Positions 19,126 to 27,877 of a stretch of DNA of 64,000 nucleotides are shown here, one piece after another. A model generated the notes under the pieces. It did not search any database, had not been told where the DNA came from, and was given only the letters and a program-made list of their open reading frames with translations. The translations under genes and the position numbers were made by a program. This stretch comes from Caulobacter segnis (GTDB taxonomy: Bacteria; Pseudomonadota; Alphaproteobacteria; Caulobacterales; Caulobacteraceae). The stretch spans positions 248,001 through 312,000 of the forward strand of contig NZ_JARQWW010000002.1 in assembly GCF_029543125.1 (NCBI RefSeq), written 5' to 3'. How positions within the stretch are numbered: the first letter of the stretch is position 1; every line of letters starts with the position of its first letter.

Positions 19126-19147
19126 CGCATAAGGATTTCTTTATGCG
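19126..19147 (-). other. Hairpin in ahcY leader
   Basis: Perfect 7-bp inverted repeat CGCATAA (19126-19132) and TTATGCG (19141-19147) with an eight-base AT-rich loop, between the CYTH gene stop and ahcY. It could be a weak terminator or a leader element. It does not match the SAH riboswitch pattern that I know. Confidence 0.35.
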
Positions 19148-19726
19148 CTAGTCGAGAAGACGATAACCCCGCTCGCCCTTGCCGACCTGCGACGGCGTCA
19201 TGTCGATCAGGCGGCGAAGGCGAGCCGCCACCGTGTGAAGCGCCGCCTCTGATCCTGATTTCAGCTCCAGCTCCATCTCCACGAAGGCCTCCCGGCGCTC
19301 GCCGGCCACCGCTTCGGCGTCATCCAGGGCGATCTCGACCTCGCCTTCGGGCGTCGCGACGATCCCCTTCAGACGACGGTTCTCGATCCTGAAAAGCGGC
19401 AAAACGGCTCGCCCGCGCAAAATCCCTGGCGCCGGCGTCTCCATCAGGAAGACGTCGTCAGGCGCGTCGCCGGAAGCCGCCTCCCACTCATCCCGCGCGA
19501 AGAGGGAGTCATCGTCGCCGGGGCTCTTGAAGATCTGTTTCCCACCGCCGTCGCCCGTCCGGACGCGCAGGGTGCAGCCGGCCCGTCGCAGGGCCTGGTC
19601 GTCGGTGTCGAAATAGGTGGAGACGAGGCGCTTCTCGCTGAAGGTCACATCGGGAAAGGCGGCGGTCACGATGTCGAAGGCTGAACGGTCCACTTCGAAC
19701 TTCAGCTCGACTTCCTGCTGCCGCAT
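19148..19726 (-). CDS. CYTH domain protein (triphosphate hydrolase family)
   Basis: A 192-residue single-domain CYTH protein. The defining ExExK motif sits at the N terminus as EVELKFEV, followed by [24 protein letters not shown] (substrate Arg residues), [11 protein letters not shown] and [14 protein letters not shown], which supply the acidic metal-binding pairs of the tunnel fold. Bacterial relatives hydrolyse inorganic tripolyphosphate or act as class IV-type adenylyl cyclases; triphosphatase is the likelier role. The start is the ATG at 19726 with AAGGAG upstream; a GTG three bases earlier is too close to that site. A C-terminal CHAD domain, often fused, is absent. Confidence 0.85.
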   Translation of the reverse strand: MRQQEVELKFEVDRSAFDIVTAAFPDVTFSEKRLVSTYFDTDDQALRRAGCTLRVRTGDGGGKQIFKSPGDDDSLFARDEWEAASGDAPDDVFLMETPAPGILRGRAVLPLFRIENRRLKGIVATPEGEVEIALDDAEAVAGERREAFVEMELELKSGSEAALHTVAARLRRLIDMTPSQVGKGERGYRLLD

Positions 19727-20090
19727 CACGATCTCCTTGGCGGGTTTCCCTTGTCTAGCAAGGGCGCGGCCCGGTGTCGCACCCTGGTGAAGCGTTGACG
19801 ATGATCTAGGTCAGAGCGCGCAGGCGGGCCGCGCGGATGCGATCTGCCCCGTCGCCCGATCAATGAGGCGAAAACCTTCCATACACGCGGGATTTCCGAG
19901 CATGCCATCGGGATGGCAACGGTGTCATCGAATGCTCGGACAATCACGTTCTCAACTGCGAGGGAGGCTGACCCGACGAAAATTAACCAAGAATCTCAAT
20001 GATGAATGACCATACGCGTATCTTCGGTATACGATTTTCACGTTACTTGCCGGATCAATCGAGCTAGTCGGGCCGGCGAAAAATCCGACC
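19727..20090. other. Divergent intergenic region with nested hairpins
   Basis: These 364 bases between the CYTH gene and the GGDEF-like gene carry no supported ORF. They contain a nested inverted repeat at 19895-19940 (listed separately), a palindrome ATACGCGTAT near 20011-20020 and one GAATC CcrM-type site near 19991. The 100 bases before 20091 are clearly more AT-rich than the surroundings, as expected for a promoter. Confidence 0.5.
19895..19940. other. Nested inverted repeat, possible structured RNA or operator
   Basis: Perfect 9-bp arms TCCGAGCAT (19895-19903) and ATGCTCGGA (19932-19940) enclose an immediately adjacent perfect hairpin GCCAT-CGGG-ATGGC (19904-19917). It lies in the intergenic region, about 150 bases upstream of the GGDEF-like gene. 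Confidence 0.5.
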
Positions 20091-21245
20091 ATGCTCGACC
20101 TTAGAACACTCTATCTGGCCATCGCCTGCATCTACCTGTGCCTTGGGGCCATGCAGATCGCGGCGTTCACGACCCGCCGCTTCGGCCGTTGGGTGCTCTG
20201 CTGGGCGCTCAGCAGCCTGCTGGTCGGCGCGGGCCTGCTGATGACCGGGCTGCGCGACATGATCCCGCCGGCTCTGTCGATCCATGCGGCCAATCTGGCG
20301 ACCATCAGCGGCAACTTCCTTCTGCTGGCGAGCGTCCGGATGTTCACGGGCCGCAAACCCCACTGGATGGCCTATGCGGTGATCGGCGCGGCGGTGTCGC
20401 CCTTCATCTTCGGCATTTGGTCGGACGCGGCGGCCTTCGCGCCCCGGATCGCCCTGGTCTCCGTCCTCTGCGCGGGTTGCGACCTGGCGGTCTGCGCGGA
20501 CGCGCGCCGCGTGATCCGCGACGAGGGATTGGCCTCGGCCAAGATCCTGATGGCCCTGTTCGGCCTGACGACCATCCTGTTCTCCGTCCGCGCCATTCTC
20601 GCGGCCTCGGGCTGGTCATCGCCGGGCATGTTCGAGGCGACCCCGCCCTCACAGAGCATCATGGCCGCCGCCGCCGGCGCCATCGTCGTCCTGAGGGCCC
20701 TGGTGCTTCTGCTCATGGCTGTGGAGCGGGCGGACAAGGCCTGGGAGCGCCTGGCCTTCCGTGACGCCCTCACCGGCGCCCTGAACGCCGCCGGCCTGAA
20801 GGCCGGCTTCGAACGGTGGCGATCCGATCCCGCCCGCGCGCGCAAGCTGTCGGCTCTGTCGATCCAGGTCGAGGGCCTCGATCACACGGCGGACGCCAAG
20901 GGACCCGCCACGGCGGAGCGGCTGCTGAAGCTGCTGAACGCCGTGGTCCTCCGGCATGGCCGCCCAGGGCAATTGCTGGCCCGAATGGGCACGCAGCAGT
21001 TCGTCCTGCTGCTGCCGGGCGCCGCCCATGCGGAAGCCGAACAGACCGGCCGCCACCTGCGCAGCGCCTTCGAGGCTCTGGCCGGAAAGTCGGGCGGCCC
21101 GCGCCGCGCCACCCTCACCTTCGGCGCGGCCGAGGCCTCGTCATCCAACCCCGTCCTGGGGCTGCTTCTGAACCAGGCCGACGGAGCCCGGCGCGACGCG
21201 CCAAAGCATCAGGCCTCTCAGACGCTCACCGCCGCGCGGGCGTGA
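20091..21245 (+). CDS. Membrane protein with degenerate GGDEF domain
   Basis: A 384-residue protein. Six or so membrane helices fill residues ~5-210, and a GGDEF-like domain follows from ~220. The domain start is recognisable as AFRDALTGALNAAGLKAGFERW, the usual DxLTGxxNRRxF motif. The active-site loop, however, reads RMGTQQFVLLLPG (GTQQF at 300-304), so the metal- and GTP-binding acidic residues are lost. It is therefore unlikely to make c-di-GMP, and it may serve as a sensor or scaffold. The closest architecture is the MHYT/MASE-less membrane GGDEF proteins common in Caulobacteraceae. The 3' end overlaps the convergent GH5 gene by 20 bases. Confidence 0.8.
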   Translation: MLDLRTLYLAIACIYLCLGAMQIAAFTTRRFGRWVLCWALSSLLVGAGLLMTGLRDMIPPALSIHAANLATISGNFLLLASVRMFTGRKPHWMAYAVIGAAVSPFIFGIWSDAAAFAPRIALVSVLCAGCDLAVCADARRVIRDEGLASAKILMALFGLTTILFSVRAILAASGWSSPGMFEATPPSQSIMAAAAGAIVVLRALVLLLMAVERADKAWERLAFRDALTGALNAAGLKAGFERWRSDPARARKLSALSIQVEGLDHTADAKGPATAERLLKLLNAVVLRHGRPGQLLARMGTQQFVLLLPGAAHAEAEQTGRHLRSAFEALAGKSGGPRRATLTFGAAEASSSNPVLGLLLNQADGARRDAPKHQASQTLTAARA

Positions 21246-22974
21246 GCCGGACCGAGGCGATCGCGCAGTCGCAATCGACTGACCGCAGCACAAGTGCATT
21301 GCTTCCCTTCTGAAGGCGGACGGCCTGCGCGTTCACAGTCCGCCACGCGCCGCCGGCCGGCACGGCCGCGACTGACGCCGTGCCCTGATTGACGCTCACG
21401 GCCACGCCTCCCGCCGCCTTGGTCATGACCTTCAGTTCGACGTCATAGGTCCCCGCCGCGTCCGCCTGGAGCGTGTACCGCATCCATTCGTCAGGCTTGA
21501 AGTCGCTGACATAGGGCGCCCCATCCGCAGCCACGGCGACATCGACCCCATCGTTGCGGTAGGCGCGGCCGTTGTTCCACAGCGTCCGCTCCTTGCCGGT
21601 GGAGACGTGATAATTGGCCGCGTCGATGTCGAAATAGGCCTGCCCGATCGGGCCCAGGTCGTAATCCACGGCCTGGATCGTACCGCCCGTCCTGCCGATC
21701 GTGTGCGCCTTGAACGGCCTCGTCTCGTCCGCGTGGGGCAGACGGATCATGGCGTCGATGACGTCGGGGTGGGCGATGTTGTTCTCGAACTTCAGGTCGT
21801 CGGCCAGCTTCATCAGACCTCGCTCCGCCTCGGCGGCGGTCGGCTTCGGTCCCTTGCTGGTGAGGTAGGCGACGACCTTGGCGTAGTCGGGGTTGGAGCG
21901 GATCTCCAGCGGCTGGTTGAAGCCGATCTTCTTCAGCGGCCAATAGGCCCAACCGATCCCTTCGCCCTCCACCAAGGCGATGGAGTCGCGGAACCAGACA
22001 TTGGAGTTCTCTCCGGACTCGCCCAACCACAGCGGGACCTTGTGCTCATCCCGCAGCTTCAGCAGCGGCTCGATCGACGCCCGGTCATTGACGTTCCAGT
22101 ACTTGTGGAAGCTGACCGCCAGATTGTCGTCCCAGGGCGGCATGACGCCCTTGTAGTTGTTGCCCCAGCAGTTGCCCTCGATGATCACCATGTGCCGCTT
22201 GTCCACCTCGCGGATGGCGGCGGTGATCTCCATCATCAGCGAACGCAGGGGAGCGTTCTTCTCCTCCTTGCAGCCGTGCCCGCCGCCATCGCCTTCGAAG
22301 TCCCAGTTGGGCTCGTTGATGATGTCGTAGGCGCCGATCCCCGGCTCGTCCTTGTAGCGCTCGGCCAGCTTGCGCCAGATCGCCACCGTCTTGCGGCGGT
22401 TCTCGGGGCTGTCCCATAGGGAGGGCTTGGAGGGATCGCGGTCGGCTATGGGCAGGTCGTTTCCCTGCCCGCCCGGCGCGGCGTGCAGGTCGAGGATGAG
22501 GTACAGGCCATTGGCCTTGCTCCAGGCCAGCAGGTCGTCGATCCGCTTGAAGCCGTCCTCATGCCAGGTGTCGGCGCCCGACTTCGGCTCCTGGTCCGCC
22601 GGCAAGGTCAGCAGGTCGTAGTGCATGGGCAGGCGCACGGAGTTGAAGCCCTGCGCGGCCATGTAGTCGATGTCCGCCTTGGTGGTGTGGTTGTCGAGCC
22701 AGGCCTCGTAGAAGCGGGCCGTCTTCTCCTCGCCGATCAGCTCGGCGATCTTGCCGCGAATGACGTGCTGCTGGCCGCGCCCGACCTCACCCATCTGCAG
22801 CATGTAGCCTTCCTGCAGCATCCAGCCGCCCAGACCCATGCCCCGCAGGATCACCGCACGGCCAGCCCCGTCGACAATCTGCTTTCCCTCTGCGCGAAGG
22901 AAACCTTCGGCCGAAGCGATGGTAGCGAATGACGCGCAGCACATCAGGGCCGCGAGAGCGGAACGAAGACGCAT
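21226..22974 (-). CDS. Secreted glycoside hydrolase family 5 (cellulase-like) with C-terminal CBM
   Basis: A 582-residue exported enzyme. Residues 1-22 are a signal peptide ending ASA. The GH5 barrel spans ~25-400: RGMGLGGWMLQEGYM, GFNSVRLPMHYD, the acid/base Glu in DIINEPNW (E221), VIIEGNCWGNNYKG and the nucleophile Glu in LWLGESGENSNVWF (E319). Residues ~440-580 form a beta-sandwich resembling CBM6/CBM35, with YVSDFKPDEWMRYTLQADAAGTYDVELKV. The substrate is likely a beta-glucan or beta-mannan of plant origin. The 86-base gap to a LacI-type palindrome upstream suggests sugar-dependent control. Confidence 0.9.
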   Translation of the reverse strand: MRLRSALAALMCCASFATIASAEGFLRAEGKQIVDGAGRAVILRGMGLGGWMLQEGYMLQMGEVGRGQQHVIRGKIAELIGEEKTARFYEAWLDNHTTKADIDYMAAQGFNSVRLPMHYDLLTLPADQEPKSGADTWHEDGFKRIDDLLAWSKANGLYLILDLHAAPGGQGNDLPIADRDPSKPSLWDSPENRRKTVAIWRKLAERYKDEPGIGAYDIINEPNWDFEGDGGGHGCKEEKNAPLRSLMMEITAAIREVDKRHMVIIEGNCWGNNYKGVMPPWDDNLAVSFHKYWNVNDRASIEPLLKLRDEHKVPLWLGESGENSNVWFRDSIALVEGEGIGWAYWPLKKIGFNQPLEIRSNPDYAKVVAYLTSKGPKPTAAEAERGLMKLADDLKFENNIAHPDVIDAMIRLPHADETRPFKAHTIGRTGGTIQAVDYDLGPIGQAYFDIDAANYHVSTGKERTLWNNGRAYRNDGVDVAVAADGAPYVSDFKPDEWMRYTLQADAAGTYDVELKVMTKAAGGVAVSVNQGTASVAAVPAGGAWRTVNAQAVRLQKGSNALVLRSVDCDCAIASVRLTPARR

Positions 22975-23059
22975 GATGACCTCCCATGTCGGCGTCCTTC
23001 ACGCGGCGCCGTTTGTGAGGCGCAGTAAGGCGGCTTGAGCCCCGGGCCGCAAGCAAAAT

Positions 23060-23073
23060 TGACAACGCTGTCA
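23060..23073. promoter_or_regulatory. LacI-family-like operator upstream of GH5 gene
   Basis: TGACAACGCTGTCA is an inverted repeat (TGACA / TGTCA, centred on ACGC) with the central CG typical of LacI/GalR family operators. It lies 86 bases upstream of both the GH5 start (minus) and the bioB start (plus). Control of the secreted glycosidase is the more sensible reading. Confidence 0.5.
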
Positions 23074-23158
23074 TCGCCTCAAGCTGTGTGAACACCGATC
23101 AGTCCTTGAGTCCGCCGCCCGTCCGCGCGATCAAGGCCGCGATTTTCGGGAGTTCCGC

Positions 23159-24163
23159 ATGACCGCCAAGCACGACATCGCCACGCCGCGCTACGACTGG
23201 ACCGTCGCCGAGGTGGAGGCCCTGTTCGAGCGCCCGTTCATGGAGCTGGTGTTCGAGGCCGCCACCGTCCACCGCCGCTGGTTCGATCCGAGCGAGGTGC
23301 AGCTGTCGCAGCTGCTGTCGATCAAGACCGGCGGCTGCGCCGAGAACTGCGGCTATTGCAGCCAGTCGGCCTCCTTCGACACCGGCCTGAAGGCGTCCAA
23401 GCTGATGGAGGCCGACGACGTCATCGCCGCCGCCAAGGCCGCCCGCGACGGCGGGGCCCAGCGCTTCTGCATGGGCGCGGCCTGGCGCGAACTGAAGGAC
23501 CGCGACGTGCCGAAGCTGGCCGCCATGATCGGCGGGGTGAAGGCCCTGGGCATGGAGACCTGCGCCACCCTGGGCATGCTCACCGCCGACCAGGCCAAGA
23601 CGCTCAAGGCCGCCGGCCTCGACTACTACAACCACAACCTCGACACCTCGCCGGAGTACTACGGCGAAGTGGTCACCACCCGGACCTACCAGGACCGGCT
23701 GGACACCCTGTCCCACGTCCGCGACGCCGGGATGAGCACCTGCTGCGGCGGCATTGTCGGCATGGGCGAGACGCGCCGTGACCGCGCCAGCTTCCTGCAC
23801 CAGCTCGCCACCCTGCCGATGCATCCGGACAGCCTGCCGATCAACGGCCTGGTCCCGGTGACCGGCACGCCGCTGGGCGAGCGCATCCTGAAGAAGGGCG
23901 AGATCGACGGCCTGGAGTTCGTGCGCACCATCGCCGTGGCCCGCATCGTCTGCCCCAAATCCATGGTCCGCCTGTCGGCCGGCCGCGAGGGCATGAGCCG
24001 CGAGCTTCAGACCCTGTGCCTGATGGCCGGCGCCAACTCGATCTTCGTGGGCGGCAAGCTGCTGACCACCCCGCTGCCGGAAATGGACGCCGACACCGCC
24101 CTGTTCGCCGATCTGGGCGTGCGCCCGATGACCATGGCCAAGGCCGCCGTCGCGGCGGAGTAG
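23159..24163 (+). CDS. bioB: Biotin synthase
   Basis: A 334-residue radical-SAM enzyme that inserts sulfur into dethiobiotin to make biotin. The [4Fe-4S] motif CxxxCxxC reads [14 protein letters not shown], and other BioB marks are [55 protein letters not shown] and the C-terminal [17 protein letters not shown]. The ATG at 23159 gives the normal length and has a weak GGGAG upstream. No other bio gene is adjacent. Confidence 0.97.
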   Translation: MTAKHDIATPRYDWTVAEVEALFERPFMELVFEAATVHRRWFDPSEVQLSQLLSIKTGGCAENCGYCSQSASFDTGLKASKLMEADDVIAAAKAARDGGAQRFCMGAAWRELKDRDVPKLAAMIGGVKALGMETCATLGMLTADQAKTLKAAGLDYYNHNLDTSPEYYGEVVTTRTYQDRLDTLSHVRDAGMSTCCGGIVGMGETRRDRASFLHQLATLPMHPDSLPINGLVPVTGTPLGERILKKGEIDGLEFVRTIAVARIVCPKSMVRLSAGREGMSRELQTLCLMAGANSIFVGGKLLTTPLPEMDADTALFADLGVRPMTMAKAAVAAE

Positions 24164-24166
24164 GCC

Positions 24167-25057
24167 CTAGGCCTTCGCGCCCGCCGTCTCGACCAGGTGG
24201 GCGCGATACAGGGCCGCCAGCAGATCGGTCTGGCTGATGACGCCGATGATCACGCCATCCCCGTCGGTCACGGCGGCCTCGCGCACGGCCCCGGTGGACA
24301 GCAGCGGAAGCAGCATCTCCATGGGCGCGTCAGCCGCCACGCGGACGGCGGAGGATGCGGCGGCGCCCGCCGCGCTCCTCATGATCTCCCGGCAGGTGAT
24401 GCGGCCATGCAGGCGCTCATGAGCCCGCCTCTCCACATCATGAAACAGCACCTCGAGGTCCTCGGCGCTGACATCCAAAAGTTCGCCATAGCGCGCCAGC
24501 GCCTGCTCGATGTCGCCAAGCGTGACGCCGTCCGCCGGCGCCGGCGGTTGGGGATGGGCCCTGTGCGGATAGCTGCGCCCCTCGATCCGGTTGACCAGCA
24601 GCCACCCGATCAGGACCAACAGGATCGAGCAAAGCGCCACCAGGGCCGCATAGTGCGCCGACGAGGCCAGATCGTGGGTCGCCAGCAGCGCCCCGCCCAG
24701 AGCCGAAGCCCCGCCCGGCGGGTGCAGGCACTTGAGCATGGACATGACGCTGATGGCCGCCGCCACCGCCAGCGCGGCGGCGAGCAAGGGAACAGGAACC
24801 AGCCAGCCGACCGCCAGCCCGACCAGGCTGGAGATGATGTTACCGCCGATCACGCCTCGCGGCTGGGCCAAAGGACTGGCGGAGGCGGCGAAGACCAGCA
24901 CCACCGATGCGCCGATCGGCAGGGCCAGCAGCGGAGCGTAGGAAAAGCCGCCGCCCAGAAGCAGCCGGCCGATGAGGCCGATCAGCAGAATGCTGGAGAA
25001 CGCGCCGGCGAAGATCGCGCTTTGAGCATTCAGGGGCGGAAACAGCGCCCGGGCCAA
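24167..25057 (-). CDS. HPP family membrane protein with CBS domain pair
   Basis: A 296-residue protein. Residues ~10-165 contain four to five membrane helices of the HPP family, with its namesake motif in MLKCLHPPGGASALGGALL. Residues ~215-290 form a tandem CBS pair (ITCREIMRSAA... and VTDGDGVIIGVISQTDLLAALYR), which usually bind adenine nucleotides and gate a transporter. HPP proteins have been tied to nitrite transport in chloroplasts, but the bacterial substrate is not settled. It is convergent with bioB with three bases between, and its start is five bases after the HPr stop, so it may be cotranscribed with the ptsH group. Confidence 0.87.
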   Translation of the reverse strand: MARALFPPLNAQSAIFAGAFSSILLIGLIGRLLLGGGFSYAPLLALPIGASVVLVFAASASPLAQPRGVIGGNIISSLVGLAVGWLVPVPLLAAALAVAAAISVMSMLKCLHPPGGASALGGALLATHDLASSAHYAALVALCSILLVLIGWLLVNRIEGRSYPHRAHPQPPAPADGVTLGDIEQALARYGELLDVSAEDLEVLFHDVERRAHERLHGRITCREIMRSAAGAAASSAVRVAADAPMEMLLPLLSTGAVREAAVTDGDGVIIGVISQTDLLAALYRAHLVETAGAKA

Positions 25058-25062
25058 GAAGC

Positions 25063-25335
25063 CTAGCGCTCCTCGTCGAAGCGGTTGCCGACCAGCTCGA
25101 CCAGGGCTTCCAAGGCTTCCTTGGCCTCGGCGCCCTCCGCCTCGATGTCGATGGTTGAGCCGATCCCGGCGGCCAGCATCATCAGTCCCATGATCGAGCG
25201 GGCGTCGACGGTATGGCCGTCGCGGCTGACCTTCACCTCGGCGTCGAAGCTGGAGGCCAGCTTGACGAACTTGGCCGAGGCCCGGGCGTGCAGGCCGCGT
25301 TCGTTGATGATCTCGACCGTGGCCCGCTGCGTCAC
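25063..25335 (-). CDS. ptsH: PTS phosphocarrier protein HPr
   Basis: A 90-residue phosphocarrier. The phosphoaccepting His lies in ERGLHARASAKFVKLA, and the regulatory Ser region is DARSIMGLMMLAAG, the equivalent of HPr Ser-46 that HprK phosphorylates. It starts with GTG at 25335, which overlaps the EIIA stop by four bases. In alphaproteobacteria this HPr usually belongs to the nitrogen-type PTS that signals rather than imports sugar. No EI (ptsP) gene is present in the window. Confidence 0.94.
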   Translation of the reverse strand: MTQRATVEIINERGLHARASAKFVKLASSFDAEVKVSRDGHTVDARSIMGLMMLAAGIGSTIDIEAEGAEAKEALEALVELVGNRFDEER

Positions 25336-25736
25336 TTGTCGCCCGCGAGCACGTAGGAGGCGACGGAGATGTACTTGCGGCCCGCCTCCTGGGCGTGCGC
25401 GACGCAGGCCTCCAGGCTGTCGCGGGTGCGGACGCTGGCCAGCTTGATCAGCATGGGCAGGTTCAGCCCGGCGATCACCTCGGCGCGGGTCTGCTCCATG
25501 ACCGAGATGGCCAGGTTGGACGGCGTGCCGCCGAACATGTCGGTGAGCAGGATCACCCCGCGTCCGGAGTCGACCTCCGCGCAGGCCTTCAGGATATCGG
25601 TCCGGCGACGCTCCATGTCGTCTTCCGGCCCGATGCAGATGGCCTTCACCGCCGATTGCGGTCCGACCACATGCTCCATGGCGAAAACAAACTCTTCCGC
25701 CAGGCGCCCGTGCGTAACGATCACGAGGCCGATCAT
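25332..25736 (-). CDS. PTS EIIA component, mannose-family (orphan)
   Basis: A 134-residue EIIA-Man-type domain. The active-site His is in MIGLVIVTHGRLAEEF (His10), and GVILLTDMFGGTPSNLAIS is the other signature. There is no EIIB/C/D in the window, so it is a regulatory orphan that accepts phosphate from HPr. The start at 25736 is chosen because the longer frame adds a non-conserved 17-residue leader. The gene lies between hprK and ptsH in a set with chvG/chvI, the usual alphaproteobacterial order. Confidence 0.92.
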   Translation of the reverse strand: MIGLVIVTHGRLAEEFVFAMEHVVGPQSAVKAICIGPEDDMERRRTDILKACAEVDSGRGVILLTDMFGGTPSNLAISVMEQTRAEVIAGLNLPMLIKLASVRTRDSLEACVAHAQEAGRKYISVASYVLAGDK

Positions 25737-25805
25737 GCTTGATCTCTCAACGGGATCCCCTGCCCGCCGCGTCCCGAAGGCCGCCACAAGGGCGCCTTGA
25801 TACGC

Positions 25806-26240
25806 TCATCGGGGCCCGCCTCCAAGATGCTGCATCGCACGAATGAGCTTTAAGGGGGCGGCCACGTCGAAAGGCCACAGGTCGATCCGGGGGACGGCGT
25901 GGCCCTCAACCTCGGTTGACGCAGCGTCCGGAAGGCGTTCGACGGCGTCGGCGGCCACGCAGCGGACGCTCAGGTCGATCTCGCAAAACGCCAGACTGTC
26001 CTGCGCAAGAACGCCAAGCCCGCGGGTCTCCATCAGGCTTGAGAGGGAATCGGGCGCCCGGCCGAACAGCCGGCCGTCACAGGTCCAGACCAGCACCCGA
26101 TCGTCCGCCACCAGGCGAAACCCGTGCTCAAGGCTGCACAGCGCCAGATCGCTTTTTCCGGAACCGGAGGCCCCTTCGATCAGCAGCCCGCGCCACCGGC
26201 CGCCGGACCACAGGGCCAAGAGGCCGGCGTGCAGGATCAC
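25806..26240 (-). CDS. hprK: Short-form HPr kinase/phosphorylase
   Basis: A 144-residue protein that is only the C-terminal catalytic domain of HprK; the N-terminal domain found in Firmicutes is missing, as is normal in alphaproteobacteria. The P-loop is GASGSGKSDLA (23-33), followed by RLVADDRV and the METRGLGVLA segment that matches the HprK signature. It phosphorylates or dephosphorylates the regulatory Ser of HPr. It starts with GTG at 26240 and overlaps the chvG stop by four bases, so kinase, HprK and PTS proteins are expected on one transcript. Confidence 0.92.
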   Translation of the reverse strand: MILHAGLLALWSGGRWRGLLIEGASGSGKSDLALCSLEHGFRLVADDRVLVWTCDGRLFGRAPDSLSSLMETRGLGVLAQDSLAFCEIDLSVRCVAADAVERLPDAASTEVEGHAVPRIDLWPFDVAAPLKLIRAMQHLGGGPR

Positions 26241-27877
26241 GCCCGCGCTTCCTTCAGGGTCACCACGAACCGCGCGCCCAGCACCTTGCCGCTGTCATCC
26301 CTGCGGTTCTCCGCGTGGATTTCACCGTCGTGCGCCTCGATGATCTGGCGCGCGATGGACAGGCCCAGGCCGGAGTTGCCGCCAAAGGCGCTGCCCTTGG
26401 GCCGCGAGGTGTAGAACCGCTCGAAGACGGTCTCCAGGTTCTCTTGGGGGATGCCCGGTCCGTCATCCTCAACCGCCGCAACGATCTTGCCCTTGCCGGC
26501 GCGGGCCAGGGTGATGCGCACCTCGCCGTCCGCGGGGCTGAACGACCGGGCGTTGTCCACCAGATTGCGGAACACCTGGCCCAACGGGATTTCCCGCCCC
26601 TGCACCCGCACAAGCTCCAGAAGGTTGGGATCGACGAAGGTCACGTGCACGCTGTTAGGCGCCGCCCCGGCGCGTTCGCGTGCGCCGTAGAGCCCCGCAA
26701 CCTCGGCCAGCAGACGTCCGATATCCACGGTGGCCAGCGGTTCGCGGGCCAGTTCGGCGTCGAGACGAGAGGCGTTCGAGATGTCGGTGACCAGCCGGTC
26801 CAGACGGCCGCTGTCCTGCTTGAGAATGGCCAGCAGGCGCTCGCGCGCCTTGTCGTCGGTGACGATGTCGAGGGTCTCCACCGCCGAACGGATCGAGGTC
26901 AGGGGATTCTTGATCTCGTGCGCCACATCGGCGGCGAAGCGCTCGATGGCGTCCATCCGCTCCGACAGCGCCTCTGTCATGTCCTCCAGCGAGCGGGTCA
27001 GATCGCCCACCTCGTCGCTTCGCTTGGACAGGTCAGGCAGCACAATGGCCTTGACCCCGAACAGCCGGACGCGGTCCGCCGCCCGCGCCAGGCGCAGGAT
27101 CGGCGTCACCACCAGCAACTGCAGCAGCAAGGACGAGCCCAGCGTCACGCCTATCGCCACCAGAATGAAGGGCGCCAACGCCTTGCGTTCGGCGGCGATG
27201 ATCTCGTCCACGTCGCCCGCTTCCAGGGTCAGGACGCCCAGGACGGCGCGCACGTGCTGGACCGGGATGGAGACGGAGACGACCCGCCGCCCGTTCTCGG
27301 CCAGGCGCACGCCGGCCTGCTGCTCGCCCTTCATGGCCCGGGCGACCTCGTCGGCCAGAGCTGTGCGGGCCCGCTCGATGGTCTGCGGCTTGGCGTCGTC
27401 GTCCTGCCGCGCGAAGGACAGGCCGGATCCGTCCGCCGGCCGGGCGGGGGGCAGCAGCTTCCACTCCACGCGGTCCGCAACCACGTAGGAGTCGGCCAGC
27501 AGGCGCCCTTGGGAGTCAAACAGGCGGGCGCGCTGGTTGGTCGGAATGAACAGCAACTGCAGGAAGGCGCTGGCCTCGGCGGCCTGAAGCGCCGGCTCCG
27601 GATCACCGACCGTGGCCGTCTGATCCAGAATCTTGGCGATGAACTGCCCTTGGGTGGTCAGGCTGTCGATGCGGGCCTCGATCAGCCCGCGCCGCAGCTC
27701 GTTGAGCACCAGGGCGCCGCCGATGAGGACGGCGAGGCCCAGAAGATTGAGCGCCAGGATGACCCGCCCCAGGCGCGAGCCCGCGAACCAGCGGCGGCCC
27801 GTCGACCGCACGCTGAACGGCATGGCTCGCCGACGGGGGCGCGCCTCAGGATTCGCGGTATCGGTAGCCGACGCCAT
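26237..27877 (-). CDS. chvG: Sensor histidine kinase ChvG
   Basis: A ~546-residue membrane kinase. After a short cytoplasmic N terminus come TM1 ([20 protein letters not shown]), a periplasmic sensor region of ~220 residues, TM2 ([23 protein letters not shown]), a HAMP domain, the HisKA motif [20 protein letters not shown] with the phospho-His, and an HATPase domain ([34 protein letters not shown]). It phosphorylates ChvI in response to acid or envelope stress. The start at 27877 overlaps chvI by 32 bases; an in-frame ATG at 27823 is an equally possible start. Confidence 0.93.
   Translation of the reverse strand: MASATDTANPEARPRRRAMPFSVRSTGRRWFAGSRLGRVILALNLLGLAVLIGGALVLNELRRGLIEARIDSLTTQGQFIAKILDQTATVGDPEPALQAAEASAFLQLLFIPTNQRARLFDSQGRLLADSYVVADRVEWKLLPPARPADGSGLSFARQDDDAKPQTIERARTALADEVARAMKGEQQAGVRLAENGRRVVSVSIPVQHVRAVLGVLTLEAGDVDEIIAAERKALAPFILVAIGVTLGSSLLLQLLVVTPILRLARAADRVRLFGVKAIVLPDLSKRSDEVGDLTRSLEDMTEALSERMDAIERFAADVAHEIKNPLTSIRSAVETLDIVTDDKARERLLAILKQDSGRLDRLVTDISNASRLDAELAREPLATVDIGRLLAEVAGLYGARERAGAAPNSVHVTFVDPNLLELVRVQGREIPLGQVFRNLVDNARSFSPADGEVRITLARAGKGKIVAAVEDDGPGIPQENLETVFERFYTSRPKGSAFGGNSGLGLSIARQIIEAHDGEIHAENRRDDSGKVLGARFVVTLKEARA

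Noticed and set aside
19126..19147. SAH riboswitch before ahcY
   Set aside because: Only a simple 7-bp hairpin is present; the conserved core of the SAH riboswitch is not recognisable in the 89-base leader.
19795..19808. FNR/FixK-like box TTGACGATGATCTA upstream of the CYTH gene
   Set aside because: One of the four essential half-site bases is wrong (TCTA instead of TCAA) and no respiratory gene is controlled, so I do not count it.
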